A DNA stretch of 64,000 nt from Omphalotus guepiniiformis (lineage: Eukaryota > Basidiomycota > Agaricomycetes > Agaricales > Omphalotaceae). The translations under genes and the position numbers were made by a program. The notes beneath the pieces are model-generated. The model did no database searches, had not been told where the DNA came from, and was given only the letters and a program-made list of their open reading frames with translations. Of this stretch, positions 1 to 11,910 are shown piece by piece. The stretch lies in NCBI GenBank assembly GCA_028554645.1, contig JAQOOI010000076.1, forward strand, positions 248,001 through 312,000, in the 5' to 3' direction. Numbering within the stretch: the stretch's first letter is position 1; every line of letters starts with the position of its first letter.

Positions 1-300
1 CAACACTGTTGAAAAAGGACTATTTCGGTTTCTGCTGGTCCACCCATGTGGTTTTTTATACCACTGTAGTTGTAGGTTTGTTATCCATGAAGGTTTCCTT
101 GCAGCTTTTTCCTGTTTGGAGACTACTTTCGAATTCTCTCCAATCAGTTGTTTATCAATGAGTTATTTGCATCGGTTCGCTATCTGTTGCATTGGGACAA
201 TTCCGCTTCTATCAAATGCCTCCTGTAGTCCTTACGATGCTCACGTATGATAATGAACGCTATGGTGACAATATGCATGTAATTGTTACGGATGATACTA
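1..300. other. No gene recognised at the left edge
   Basis: No reading frame with recognisable protein content is visible on either strand. The stretch directly follows the GPI18 stop codon, so it is probably GPI18 3' UTR plus intergenic DNA, or the edge of a gene lying outside the window. Confidence 0.4.
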
Positions 301-1613
301 TTATGCTGGCGGAAGGAAAGCTCCCCAGAGCACAATCGACACGGTACCCCATACCAAGCTCCAGCCAACCCACCATTTTCCAGCTGTAGGATGTTCTGAT
401 ACAAGCCAAGCGGCTGCCCAATAAGTCAGAGGCATGGATGCTGCAAGCCGGAGGATGATCTGAACATGCGATGCGAACAGGACGGTACAAGACAAACCAA
501 GCGCGTGAATAGCGTGAGGAACGAGGGAATGCGCGGAAAAAGGTGACTGAGAATGAACGTCTTTCTCTATAAAGGTCGGATGCGTAGCGAATGCCGCCCT
601 CAGAACGTGGAACGAGAACGCGATAATCGTGATAAGCGGCGGAGCAGCGATGACGAAATTGGGCAGCTGTTGAAGAGTCCAGTAACGGAGGAATCCAACG
701 TGCCAGTACTCTGATTGAACGTGAGAGTAGATCAGAGGAAGCGTATTAGAGCACCACTTCGCTGGCTGTGAATCTAGGCAAAAAGCCATGTAGCCTGTTA
801 CTTGATGATAAATTAATGGGGCAAATATCATGGCGGAAAATAGAGTTGACCGCAAGACTCCGGACAGGTGAACCTTTTCAATGTGAACTGAGGGTTCGAG
901 GGTTCAAGAGACAGGTACTTGCCTTTCCTGCCTCGAAAAAAGGTTGCATGAGGAGACCCCAAAGAATGAATCCACTCAAGAGTATGCCATTAGAACGAAA
1001 AGCTCCGGCAAGCATAAAGCACAACGATGCCAAGAACCATCGCGACTGTGCGCAAAAAAGCATGCCTGGAATTAGATTCGAATTCAGTTGCCCATGACAA
1101 GTAGATAAGCCACGCCTTACCTCTGTACGAGAGGTACGTGAAGAAAGGCTCCGCATAAGACGCAAGCCGGAGGGTTGCAGGGCTGCTATTGATCAAAGAG
1201 AGTAGTGTAGCAAGGAAAGCGATCTGCGGATGGCCCAAGTGATGAAGGGTAAGATGATAAAGTATAATTGAAGTGTCACAAGCCATGGCAGCCAGACCAC
1301 CAGCTAAAAGCACGTCTGACGAATTAAAGATCGAACTTAGATACCTCATTACAGTAGGTACACCAGGAAAGAAAGCCCATTCATGTTCATAGACGTAACC
1401 TTTCTCTGCGATATGCACAAAATGGAAGGCATCCCAACGAAGCAGAGGCTGAGTGAGCTTTGAAGTCTGAACGATGGCGGGTGAGGCATCGAAGAGAGGC
1501 AATCTAGAAGTAAGAAACGCTAAAATATACACGAACACACGAGAAGAAAGAGAGAGATAGACAAGTAGTTTTATGTGTCGACGAGTGAGACTCGTCATTG
1601 TCGGGGACGACAT
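301..1613 (-). CDS. GPI18: GPI mannosyltransferase 2 (Gpi18/PIG-V)
   Basis: ER multi-pass enzyme that adds the second mannose to the GPI-anchor precursor. Three exons (1613-1121, 1065-923, 873-301) give 402 aa, the usual size of fungal Gpi18. Diagnostic family blocks are RWDAFHFVHIAEKGY and WAFFPGVP near residue 60, in the first luminal loop, and EYWHVGFLRYW and QLPNFVIAAPP in the C-terminal third. Many hydrophobic segments fit a polytopic protein. The second intron starts with GC (AAG|GCAAGT); a GT donor four bases later would break the frame. The start lies only 35 bp from the divergent peroxin-like gene. Family assignment rests on the motifs; activity is inferred. Confidence 0.9.
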
Positions 1614-1648
1614 TGGAGGAGTGTCCGAGTCTTATCTAAGCAACGCGA
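1614..1648. promoter_or_regulatory. 35-bp gap between divergent start codons
   Basis: Only 35 bp separate the GPI18 ATG (minus) from the dysferlin-domain gene ATG (plus). The 5' UTRs or core promoters must therefore overlap each other or the neighbouring coding sequence. No TATA box is visible. Confidence 0.5.
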
Positions 1649-3157
1649 ATGTCTTCAACCTCTCCGACAGCGGCGAGGCTGTCTACAGTCTCAAACTTGC
1701 AAGAGTTTCTTGATTCTGTGCCCTATTCCTTGACTGCTGTACTTGTGCGACTTGCTCCTCATTTCTCCGCTGTTCGCAATGCCGCTGAAATATTCACTTG
1801 GTCTTCCTCGTCTTACTACGACAGTTGGCTAGCTCTCGCTGCTTGGTGGACCTTCTGTTTGCTAGCTGACATCGTAATACGGTTAGTGGACTTTTGCAAG
1901 CTACACGTTTCTTCTTTTACTGTTCATCAGGTACTTGTTACCCATCGCAGTGTCGTTGTCACTGGTCGTCTTAGCATTCACATCTCACCCTCGAGTTACA
2001 CCCCCTCCAATATCAGAAGGCAGCTTGCAAACCGCAATCACAGATCTCACTACTCTTCAATCTCTTCTTCCTGGTCCAAATTCAATATCTGTTTCTCTTC
2101 CTCCAACTCCTACTCTGTTCCGAATCTGTGTAATTCTGTATATTCCATATCTTGTCCTCACCCATTTCGTGCCACTCCGAATAATTCTAGGCATCTCAGG
2201 CTCAGTATTGCTCACATGGAAGTCTCCCTGGGCCACTGTTTTACGCAACGCTCTCTCTCGAAGTGCCTGGACTCGTTGGGCGGTATACTATATTTGGTCC
2301 AAGATATCTGGTCAACCTCTTCCCCCGCGGACAATCTCGCCTCAGTCCATCGCTGCTGCCAGTGGAGAAAAAGGCGACTCTCTTCGGTTTTTATTCACCG
2401 TATTCGAGAATCAACGGTGGTGGATGGGCCTAGACTTCACCGCTGCGTTGCTCCCAAGTGAAAGGCCTTCTTGGTGCTCGGTGTCGCTGCAGCCAGTTTC
2501 TCCGCCAAACGCTTTCACACTTCCAGACCCTACTACGGTGTATCTTCGCGACCGGAACGGCAAGAGAGTGAAGAGAAGTGCGACGTGGAGGTGGGAGGAG
2601 CCAGAATGGAAAGTACTCATCACGAAGGAAGATGGAGCAGTCAGCCGGGTCGAAAAACCGTTGCCGTCGGTCAAGGAGGACAACGCAAGTTTCTTGATGA
2701 AAGCTGCAGGAAAAATGAAGGAGGTGAATAGTCCCACCACTCCTGGAGGCGGAGACGGCGACCATGTGGTTGATGAAGCCGACGGGGAAACCGAGGATGA
2801 GGATATTCCTACTGACCTCGATGGGTGGGTGTATGGCGACAACAAGTGGGAAGGCAAAACCAGTAAAGGTGGTATGGGGAAGGTACTTGTTGGTCTCTGT
2901 CAGGACACACTGCAATCGCTAAATTTCTGTTGCAGTACACAAGGTATAGAAGGTGGACGCGGGTTGCCGTAGTAAGTGAGGTTGTAGAAGCTGTTGAAGA
3001 TGGAGACATTGGAATAGAACGGGCTCGAGGACGTTCGAGTATTGCGACATCGAGTTCTGTGACAAATAGTCCCCCAAGGCGCTCTACAGATAGTTCAGAC
3101 AGTAGTCCACTCCGCCAAAGACTAAAATCAGCACTAGCAAAGAGTACTGCGCACTAA
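1649..3157 (+). CDS. Dysferlin-domain peroxisomal membrane protein (Pex30/Pex24p family)
   Basis: Three exons (1649-1881, 1931-2882, 2936-3157) give 468 aa. The N-terminal half carries hydrophobic hairpin-like segments (around SWLALAAWWTFCLLAD and ICVILYIPYLVL). The second half has a DysF-N block (FENQRWWMGLDFTAALLPSE, ending PSWC) and a DysF-C block split by the last intron (DGWVYGDNKWE, then YTRYRRWTRVAVV). This order is typical of the fungal Pex30-32/Pex23 group, which sits in ER and peroxisome membranes and controls peroxisome number. The C-terminal tail is Ser/Arg-rich and looks disordered. Which paralog it is cannot be told from sequence alone. Confidence 0.8.
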
Positions 3158-3338
3158 GTCTTATTCATGCAAGAAAATGTAGATAGCTTAGTATATGCTA
3201 TAAGAGTTGTATTCATTGGATCGTTTGACTCTCAGAACGGAGCCGACTCTGCGCGTGATAAATGAGCAATCCAAATTATCCACCTGAGTCATCAGATTGT
3301 ATCTCTTCTCCAACGTTCATACAGCTTTTTCTTTCATC

Positions 3339-4911
3339 ATGGACGAACAACAGAATCAACCCCAGAACCTTTTTACCTGCTTGTCATGTTCAATTGCTTT
3401 TTTCTCTGCGGAGGAGCAACGTAAGTTCATATTCTTTTCTCTCGGTATCTCAGCGATGTATGAAATCCACAGGTCTGCACTATCGCTCCGACCACCATAG
3501 ATACAACATGAAACGTCGGGTCGCTGGTTTACCTCCAGTCAGTGCAGCAATTTTCAATCAGAAGGTTACCGAGAGGCGAACGGAGACTGCAGTCATGTCT
3601 TCGCTAAAAGGGTCTACTTGTGAAGTTTGCAAGTGAGGCTACCCCTCACTTGTACAATTCTCAATCGTGCTAATGACTTTATAGCAAAACTTATTCCTCA
3701 GAGAATGCTTATCGTTCACATATAATTTCCAAGAAGCACAAGGAGAACGAGCTCAAGGCAAGCCTCAACTTGGCTAGAAATCTAGCTGCAAAAGACGGGC
3801 TCCAATCTGAAAATGAATCCGAGTCCGAGAAGACCGCTCAACCTCAGCATGTCGATCCAGTTGAGGTCCCTTCGTCTGAAGTGGCTGCCATTTCTATAGA
3901 CGATGTCCAAAAACCATCAGTGTCACTCGTGGTCGACGAGTCTGCACAGGAAGACGAGATCAATCAGACCATTGACGAGAAGATTGCTGCTGCTCGATCC
4001 CGACTCTCCTCTTCACATTGTCTGTTCTGTACAATCGAGTCTTCGGATCTTCAAAACAATCTGCTCCATATGGCCTCCGCCCATTCCTTCTTTATCCCTG
4101 ACGCCGATTACTTGGTTGATATAACCGGGTTGATTGGGTATTTAGGTGAAAAAATTGCCGTTGGGAACGTATGTATCTATTGTAACGGGAAGGGCAGGGA
4201 GTTCCGCACCTTGGAAGCAGTACGGAAGCACATGGTGGATAAAAGCCATTGCAAAGTTGCCTACGACTCGGAGAATGATCGCCTCGAGATTTCTGACTAT
4301 TACGATTTCACCTCTTCTTATCCAGAGGCGCAATTGCGGAAAGCGAAATCACGCAAAGAAGATGAAAAGAAGGATGAGGAGTGGGAGGATAGCGAGGATG
4401 ATGGGAGTGATGTAGACGAGGTTGTTGAACAGAAAGATTCGGAGGAGTCAGACGACGACGACGATATTCCGGATAATGATATCACATATGGGGATTCCAA
4501 CTACGAACTTGTGCTGCCTTCTGGCGCTCGAATAGGACATCGTAGTATGCGGAGATACTACGCTCAATCCTTCCCTGGCGCACCTCGCGGTTCAAAATCC
4601 GAGGATCCAAACTCGGGAGCAGCGCTAGTACGTCGGTTGATTGGCGATAAAAATTCAGTGTTGGTCCCCCGGAAGGGAGGGTTCGGTGCCTTCGGTGCTG
4701 GTACGGACGTAGTCAAAGCGAGGAATAGAGGTGAAGCAAGAGAGGCAGGGCGGCATGTGCGAGAGTTCCGAGACCAAAATCGTCGGGAACAGTTCAAGAC
4801 AAAAGTTGGGTTCAAACACAACAATCAGAAACATTTCAGAGATCCTTGTAAGTTGATTTCTGTTACCATGTCAAAGCAGTCGCTAACTCTTAGTTTGCAG
4901 TGCTGCAATAA
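3339..4911 (+). CDS. REI1: Rei1/ZNF622-type cytoplasmic 60S biogenesis factor
   Basis: Four exons (3339-3420, 3473-3632, 3685-4847, 4901-4911) give 471 aa. Rei1 acts late in cytoplasmic 60S maturation, in release and recycling of Arx1, and proofreads the peptide exit tunnel. Visible are a U1-like C2H2 finger with the signature HRYNMKRRVAGLPPVS, a second finger (CEVCNKTYSSENAYRSH), a C-x2-C...H-x3-H finger (LFCTIESSDL...MASAH), a fourth (CIYCNGKGREFRTLEAVRKH), an acidic linker, and the conserved C-terminal segment MRRYYAQS followed later by FKHNNQKHFRDPLLQ. The last exon encodes only the final residues and the stop; the conserved ending confirms it. The start was chosen at MDEQQNQ, directly before the first finger. 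Confidence 0.93.
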
Positions 4912-5272
4912 GATTTTGGGCGCGAATCCCGTCCGTATACGCCATAGAATCGATCATTATAATATAATGTATAACATGTAACGAGAGCTGTGCGCATGCT
5001 GGATTAAAAACTGCCAGAGCAAATAACGGGATTGCTAGAATGTTAAGAAGAGTCTGTTGAAAATCATCATGACAGGGTATCGTGCACAAAAAACCATCAT
5101 TAAACAAGAACCAAGACGTGAAGGAAATGAAGAGAAGGAAAATGCAAACGAGGGACACATCTAATACAAATAAGCTGCTGGGACCACTCCTTCTCTCCCT
5201 GTCCTCACATCGCGAGCGTACCACCAGCTAGAGAGCTACATCAGTAAAGAAGATATATGGCACACATCACAC
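4912..5272. other. Convergent 3' intergenic region
   Basis: 361 bp between the stop codons of REI1 (plus) and RAX2 (minus). No coding signal stands out. It presumably holds both 3' UTRs. Confidence 0.5.
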
Positions 5273-8200
5273 TCACGCATGATCTCGATCATCTAACACC
5301 TCAACTTCCGCACCTGCTGTGAGCGGAAGTTCACCCTCTCCAGCTCCATCAAACGAGTATCGTGCATGAGCTGGCCGGCTTGCGTCTTCTGTCGCCAGCC
5401 CACCAAAGGCATCTGAAGGAGTTTCAGCACGTAGGTAATTGTCGCTGTCAGGTCCTTGCTCGTTGATTTGCTCATGGCTTTGTCCGTCGCCTTCGATTCT
5501 CTCCTCCTCCTTTTCGCCACTGTACCCAGCGAAAGGACTTGTTCCAATGATAGTGGTACGGGTGGCGGCATTGATATGCTCCAGGAGAGAAGATGGTCGA
5601 TGGTGAACAGAATCGTCATCTTCGTCATGCGCGTCCAGTTTGTTGAGCTTATCGTCTCGGTCACGTCTGGAGAAAAGCGTCCATAATATGCCAATCAATG
5701 CCAACAGGAAGACAACGCCTGCCGCGATTGCAATCGAGATGAGAATGACAACACCAGTTGCGAGGAAATCTATACACGATGAAATTAAAAAGGCATGCCA
5801 AGCCAACAGGGTTGAACAGAACTTACGACGCTGGGTGAAGCTAAAGGTAGCAAAGGAACGGAACAGCGACGATACTGAACCAGCGCTGCCCGATGAAGCC
5901 GCAGACACAATATATGGAATGAAGGTTTGACCATCAAACAGAGCTGAAGAGGCGTTACCGAAGGAGGAGGAGTCTAAGGAACCAGATATCATGAGCATTC
6001 GGTCGGATTCTACGATACTGTTGCCGGCATGCGTGTCCCGTAGCGGAACCATGGCAAGCTGCGAGACAATTGTATCCTTCTGAAGCGTAGATGCTGAAGA
6101 TGATGTTCAGAGCAAATATATAAATTTAAAACCAGTCAACCTACCAAGTGTCGTCCAAGTTTGACCATTGTAGAACGTCAAGAATGATGTATTATCGCTT
6201 GACCTACAAAGCATTAATAAATTCAACATATGAAACCAATGGTACTCGGCGACTCACTTCCCAGCCGCGAATATACTGCTCGAGTTTCCGTTATTGACTT
6301 CTACCGCAGTGACAGGCCCAGGAATGTCAGAGCCAGATCCGACTGCAGTCCAAGACATATTGGAAAACGCGAGTTGAGCAACATTGGCATCTGTATTGTC
6401 TGACAAAGCGATGGAACCAGAAGCAATCAAAACTTCCTGGTTGTCCTGTACAGCTCCAGGTTTAGTGACAGAATGGCAATAAAATAAAAGGTGCCTACTC
6501 CTGCGTACGCGACAGCGGAAACGTCTCCTTGTATTCCACTGCCTAGTGCACTCCATTGATTCGATGAGATGTCCAGTGAACAAATTGCTCGGCAAGTTGT
6601 AGAACCCGCTTGAGCAAATGAGCCAGCGACAATAATAGTATTCGCTTTTGAACTCGAGGTTGAGATGGAACGAACCACAACTGAGGACCCAGAGCTAGCT
6701 TGTAATGCATCAAGACCAGAAACATTCCACTGCTGCGAGGCAAGGTTGTAGATGGCAAAGCCGTTCACGCTAGTACCAGATATAGTAAACTCTCCACCGA
6801 CATACAAAGAATCACCATCCACGAGAAGCGAGCGAACGGTTCCGTTCACCTGAGAGCCTTGAAGGGCACTTATGGTCGCGGATTCTGTGTCATAAATACC
6901 CACGGCAAGAGCCTCCGAAGATCCGAAGGACGAACCTGACGGAAGGAACGAGAAGTTACCACCAATGATGGCGACCTCTTTGGAGGAAGTGCTGTTGGTC
7001 CAGAAGGCACCAGCAAGAACTGCTGGAGCAGTGGCAGGTAAAGAAGAAGGCAGAGAAGGAAGAGAGCTCGACGACTGTCTCTTTGTCCATAGTTGAGAAA
7101 GCCTGACATGGGAGATCCACGTTGTAGCACGAGGAATATTGGATCTGCGACGGGCAGATGGCGACGAACTGCTCACAGCGCTGTCAAGTTGCAAACTCAA
7201 AGGCGAAACATCAGGCACATCATTATCACTATTCTGGAGCATCACCATTCCACTAGCCCCGAACCTCTGCGAAGTAACCACGTTCCCAGCTAGAAACTGT
7301 GTTGACGAGGTTCCGTTTGCAATCATGGACATGTCTCCGACCAAGAAGCCACCACTATTGACCCAGGCAGAACTTGAGATATTCCAAGCAGCAAATCCCG
7401 GTGCATCCACAGCTGACGTGCTAGATGTAGATGTGAACACCTGAGTGAAGTTGCCAACCACTTGAAGCTGTCCTTGAAGGAACTGAAGACCAGTCACTTC
7501 ACCATTTAGCCCAGCACCCAAAGCACTCCATTTCTGGGTCTGGACATTATAAAGCGCGATATTTCTGAGAGCTCCGTTCGTAGACGGTGATGAGGTGTCT
7601 TGGAAAGACCCGCCAACGAAGAGTTGGTCTCCGTCTACAACCATCGAAGTGACAGGACCATTCAACCCGTTGTCTGGTAATCCAGCCAGCGCTCCATTGC
7701 TAAAGGACACGATGTTATTGGAAATGATGCCGGAGGATAGTGTGAAGTTGCCAGCAAGGAAGACGGTACCAGAGGAGTGATGAGCCACACTAGCAATGGC
7801 TGCCCTCTCAGAAGATATACTTCCGGTCCCACCGATGGCACTAAACAACTCAAAGCCTATCGTATCTGCAGTCGTTTCCGTAGAATTAGCCAATACATTG
7901 GTAGCATCAACAGAGGAAGCACTAAGAGGCCACTCAAAGAAGCCAAACCCATCCTTCGAGCTCGCAGAATTGGCTGAGGACCCACTCGAGTTCGAAGATG
8001 TACTAGCATTTGCGGAAGTCAAAACCAACTGAATTCTGTCAGCCACGATCTCGTACTTCCCATCTTGCCCGGTACCTAGGGGATTGTCGTCGAGGGTCAG
8101 GGTAATGGTAGTTACAAAATCGGGCGAGGATGGTAATATAGGACCGCTGTAAATGGGAGTGGAAGCATCGGCAGTATTGGTTTGATCAATAGTAGTGACC

Positions 8201-9714
8201 GAAGGTTGGAGGCCATTGCCGGGGAACACCGTGACTTTCACTGAGGTACGAGCCGCACAATCTTGAAAATTTGTGCACCCTGGCACTAGCATGTTTACCT
8301 CATAGTTTCCAGATGCAGAGACGTAGGGAATCCAAGTAAAGCTGGGACCTGAAGAGGCAGAGGTACCGACATCTACTTCGGACACAAGGACTGATTGGGT
8401 TGTTCCTGAAATATTGGTGTTGGCGACCTTCACGACCCAGTCACCGGTGCGGGACGTGTTAGAGGGGTTAGGTGCAAAGCACGATTCACCGTTATCGGAA
8501 TCGACCGCTGAGGCGAAAGCTCCGGAAGAAAGTAACTGCAGGAGGTGCAGTCCGGGAGCCGCCCCTGTGAACTCGGATAGCGTGATCTGGACACCGGTGA
8601 TAGAAAGAGGTCCATCAAAAAGGAAATCTTGGTAGAGGAGAGATGAATCGGTGGATAACGGGCAGGGGTCAGTGCAAGTTGTATTTTGGTTCGTGCTCGG
8701 GTCAAGGTATTGCAGAGGTCTCACGGTGTTATCAGGGATGGTGGTCACGCTACGATTCGTGGTGAAAAGATTGTACCGCCAAAGATATGACAGACTCACG
8801 CTAAACCCTGTGGTACCGTGGTTACTCTGGAAGGTATTCCCAAGGCGAATGCCGCTCGCCTCAATGAAAGTGAAAGTCCGAACTGTCACTACTGCGCTGT
8901 TCCCATCAGCTGCAAACCAGGTATTGCCTGGACCGTCAGAGCCAGCCGGGCAAAGGACGTTGGTAATGTTACTGAACTGTGAATCTGAAGATGATGGAGA
9001 CGCTACTATCTGAGCATTCTGGAGAGGTACCGGGACGAGGGAGGAGGAAAACGGCGTAGCACCGGCTGAAAATGGAACGTTGGGGTTGTTCGTAGTGTTC
9101 AAGGAAGAGCCCTTTCCTTGAAAAGAGGTTATAAACGACCCGGCAAAGAATAGACTGGACGCAGAGGAGTTGGTGGTGATTGAGAGGACGCGACTTTGGG
9201 CACCAGTGACACCGACGAATGGCGGCTCAGACCACGAACTCGCCTGCGTGTCCCACACAGCTACCGAAGAACCTGGCGACGTGAACGACCCACCAACCCA
9301 GACTTTCTTGTTTTCCGTGTCACAGAAAACTGCATCGATCTCGCCATTGGGGCCATTTGAACCTAGAGCTGAAAAGCTGCCAGACGAGGGCGAGTAGGAG
9401 GCGACATTGGAGGCCGAAGTAGAGTCTATGGAGGAAAAGGAACCGGCAAAGTAAAAGGTATCGTCAAGGGCGCAACCTGCAGAGATATGGCCGCCAGAGT
9501 TGGTAGACGCGAGAGTAGAGAGCGAGCCATCTGAAGAGCGCGAAAGAAGAGTCGAAGTAGAAGAGTCGAAAGTGTGAGATGAATTCTGAAAAAAATCGAG
9601 TCCTGCAAAGGCACCGGCAAGACCTACTTTGCCCATGCGATCAAAGTCGACAAGTGGCAGGGTACCCCATACTACATTTGAAGCTGAAAGCAAAAGCAGC
9701 ACAAGAGAAAGCAT
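5273..9714 (-). CDS. RAX2: Rax2-like cortical polarity landmark protein
   Basis: Very large single-pass membrane protein of roughly 1,350-1,400 aa. The chosen start gives a clean signal peptide (MLSLVLLLLSASNVVWG); an in-frame ATG 28 codons upstream at 9798 would bury it. The long extracellular part is rich in Ser/Thr/Asn and repeats propeller-like motifs such as LFVGGSF, VWVGGSF and LYVGGEFTISG, as in Rax2. Near the C-terminus is a transmembrane helix (ATGVVILISIAIAAGVVF) followed by RRDRDDK and an acidic cytosolic tail. Four short introns cut the last fifth of the gene; one is in frame. Rax2 marks growth sites and polarity in yeasts and hyphae. Role here is inferred from family. Confidence 0.85.
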
Positions 9715-9928
9715 CTTGGCTGAGCTAGAGTTGGGAGCAAAAGGGTCTGAGAGCATTGAGCTCGACCTCAAAGAATGGGAGGTCACCGCAGGGTACAACG
9801 GGCGACTACACGCAGAGTGGTGAAGGAGGATGGTACCGTTTCAACGTTTCATAATTTAAAGTCAACATGGTTACAATCGTGTCACGTGACTCAAACTACC
9901 GCCTATTCCTATCTACAGACTACACAGA

Positions 9929-10536
9929 CTACCACTGATGCTCATTCTTTGCAGTCACTTTGCTCATATCTGGATTCATCCCAACGGAATTCAGAAATGG
10001 TGAAGCGTTATCGAGCATCCTTTCAGTTTGAATTAGCCGCCGACACTAGCCAAGGGATTTTGTCAAAAGGACATACTGGGGAAATCTGTATCGGTGCACA
10101 GGAGGTCTTATTGCCGTTGTGAGAAGCTGAGTCGTCTCAGCAGCATCCTTTGACTGTGCAGTATGCGCGGCATTCATATCAAGACACTTCTCGGAAGAAG
10201 TGGAATACATCTTCAACCAACGAGTAAGGTAGGCATCCTCGTTAGGTTCGGGTGCGTAGTTGTAGGCCGCGATGCCAAGTGCAGAAGCGAGGAAAACTGT
10301 TCTCCATACAGGTCCGGTGAAGCCTGATACAAAGAAAAGTATTGCCATGAACCCTAGTCGTCGGCCGAGGTCGGATGAATTTGCTCACCTTCTTTAGGGT
10401 AGACTGTAGTGTCCTCTTCTACATGGTGGTGGTCATCGTGATGATGCTCGTCATGAGAACTTGTGGAAGCATTTCTATGGGCGACTGCGGGTGCAACAGG
10501 TCGCTGGCGAGCAAGCTGCCCAGCTCTAGCTAGCAT
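9929..10536 (-). CDS. Probable mitochondrial complex I accessory subunit, single TM
   Basis: Three exons (10536-10389, 10323-10077, 10019-9929) give 161 aa. The N-terminus MLARAGQLARQRPVAPAVAH is a typical Arg-rich mitochondrial presequence. It is followed by a His/Asp-rich patch, then TVYPKEGFTGPVWRTVFLAS leading into one transmembrane helix and YAPEPNEDAYLTRW. The C-terminal RPPVHRYRFPQ and ASPFLNSVG resemble small single-pass NADH dehydrogenase accessory subunits of fungi. The last intron (GTATGT...AAAG) is needed to reach that ending; without it the frame stops at 10046. I recall the family but cannot name the exact subunit, so no symbol is given. Confidence 0.6.
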
Positions 10537-10641
10537 GATGGGTGACGGACAAAAAGGATATTGATGTGACAAGGCAAGTGACATGTGACAGATTCACCTT
10601 CTTTCCAGCCACAACATTCAACATACTACCACTGCATACAC

Positions 10642-11130
10642 ATGGCTTACGTCGACGTTCCTCAAATCCACATCAATCTGTCTGATTCTCATTTCTTAAA
10701 AGTCCAATCTGAATCCTCCAATTCTCTCTTTCACTACGAGCGCGATTCTTCATGCAACAGATCTACTACAGCGTACTACTTCCAACGTTCAAGGGAGATT
10801 TCCAACTCGCCATCGCACAAATCTGTTGGTTCCGATTCAACCTGTTCTTCGTCAACCACCAACTGTAGCGTCGCCTCAAGTTCAGAGGAAGCAAGTGTGT
10901 TTACGCATCGTTCACTAATTCCGCCCACGGCCATCGCGTCACTGTTGAACTTACTGGAAGCTTTCGACGCGGACGTTGACCTTCAAGTTGCTCAAGTAAA
11001 AGAAAGTATCAAAGAAGCGCGCGGGTTGATAAATCTGTACAAGAAGGAACGGGCTGAAAAGACTATGAAGAAGGAACGAGTAGAAAGGGAGAAAAAGACA
11101 GTCGATAGCGATTTCTGGTCATGTATATGA
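10642..11130 (+). CDS. Unknown Ser-rich protein with C-terminal coiled coil
   Basis: Single exon, 162 aa from the ATG in context CACATGG. The first half is Ser/Thr-rich and probably disordered. The second half (PPTAIASLLNLLEAFDADVD onward) is predicted helical, ending in a Lys/Glu-rich coiled coil (KKERAEKTMKKERVEREKK). Divergent from the complex I gene with about 105 bp between starts. I do not recognise the family and propose no function. Confidence 0.55.
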   Translation: MAYVDVPQIHINLSDSHFLKVQSESSNSLFHYERDSSCNRSTTAYYFQRSREISNSPSHKSVGSDSTCSSSTTNCSVASSSEEASVFTHRSLIPPTAIASLLNLLEAFDADVDLQVAQVKESIKEARGLINLYKKERAEKTMKKERVEREKKTVDSDFWSCI

Positions 11131-11258
11131 TAAAGTACTGTACTACCAAGTCCATATCGTGACTCATGTCACAATGGGCGTGACCTCATAGAAACGTTGT
11201 TGCCCCTCTTTCAGTCGTTTTCATCAACCATCCATCTCCAGCACTAATATATTCTGAT

Positions 11259-11755
11259 ATGTGTACGTATCTGAATCCCTTTCTTCTCATAGTATACCTC
11301 AATTCGCTGCCATCCAGCCGAACAAACTAACTCTGCTTCCGATACCCGCTCAAAGCTTGAGAAACATCTCAACGAGCGCCCAGAGAAGAATAACCTAGTC
11401 GAGCGCAATATCTTGAAAGGCGTGTACCAGGCCTCTACTCAACAAGGCCACCTACTGACTCAACATCCTCCTGTTTACCGATACAGACGATAAAGGCATA
11501 GCTCCTAGCCTCGTTGCGGCCAAGGAGAAGCTGCAGCGATCTCAGCTCGAAGTTAGCCCTGTCCTGCATGCGAGTGATTCTTTATTCACGGATATACTCC
11601 CTGTAGGACAAACTGGACCAGGCATTACAGCAACGCCCTAAGCCTGAAGAGCTGATCAAAGAAGGCATTCTTCTCGGTCAGTCAATATGTCCGCGCACTG
11701 ATCCAGTCTAATGGTACATGTCGCAGAGCACGAAGCTCCTCCAGCAAACGCATGA
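11259..11755 (+). CDS. Small RPEL-repeat protein in five short exons
   Basis: Exons 11259-11262, 11318-11419, 11487-11551, 11607-11676 and 11727-11755 total 270 nt and encode 89 aa. The protein starts MSEQTNSASDTRSKLEKHLN. It carries two RPEL-type repeats: NERPEKNNLVERNIL and, after a linker (DDKGIAPSLVAAKEKLQRSQ), QQRPKPEELIKEGIL. The ending is HEAPPANA. RPEL motifs bind G-actin in animal proteins; small fungal RPEL proteins have no firm role that I know of. The start exon is only ATG plus one base. Intron 2 has a GC donor (AAAG|GCGTGT). The frame is kept across all five exons, which argues for a live gene. Confidence 0.72.
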
Positions 11756-11910
11756 ACCTGCGTATAATTGCAATTCCGTGAGGAGGGTTTAACAATGTAT
11801 AATTTTGGATTAGTTCGTCTACTGCAGGACATATGTATCAGTAGGACAACAATAAGTATGCGATATCAGTTTTACGAACCTGTATATGCGAGACTGTTTG
11901 TTCAATTGGT

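Noticed and set aside
3262..3636. Plus-strand frame read through the first REI1 intron
   Set aside because: It runs through a good GT-AG intron. The spliced form gives the exact Rei1 finger sequence.
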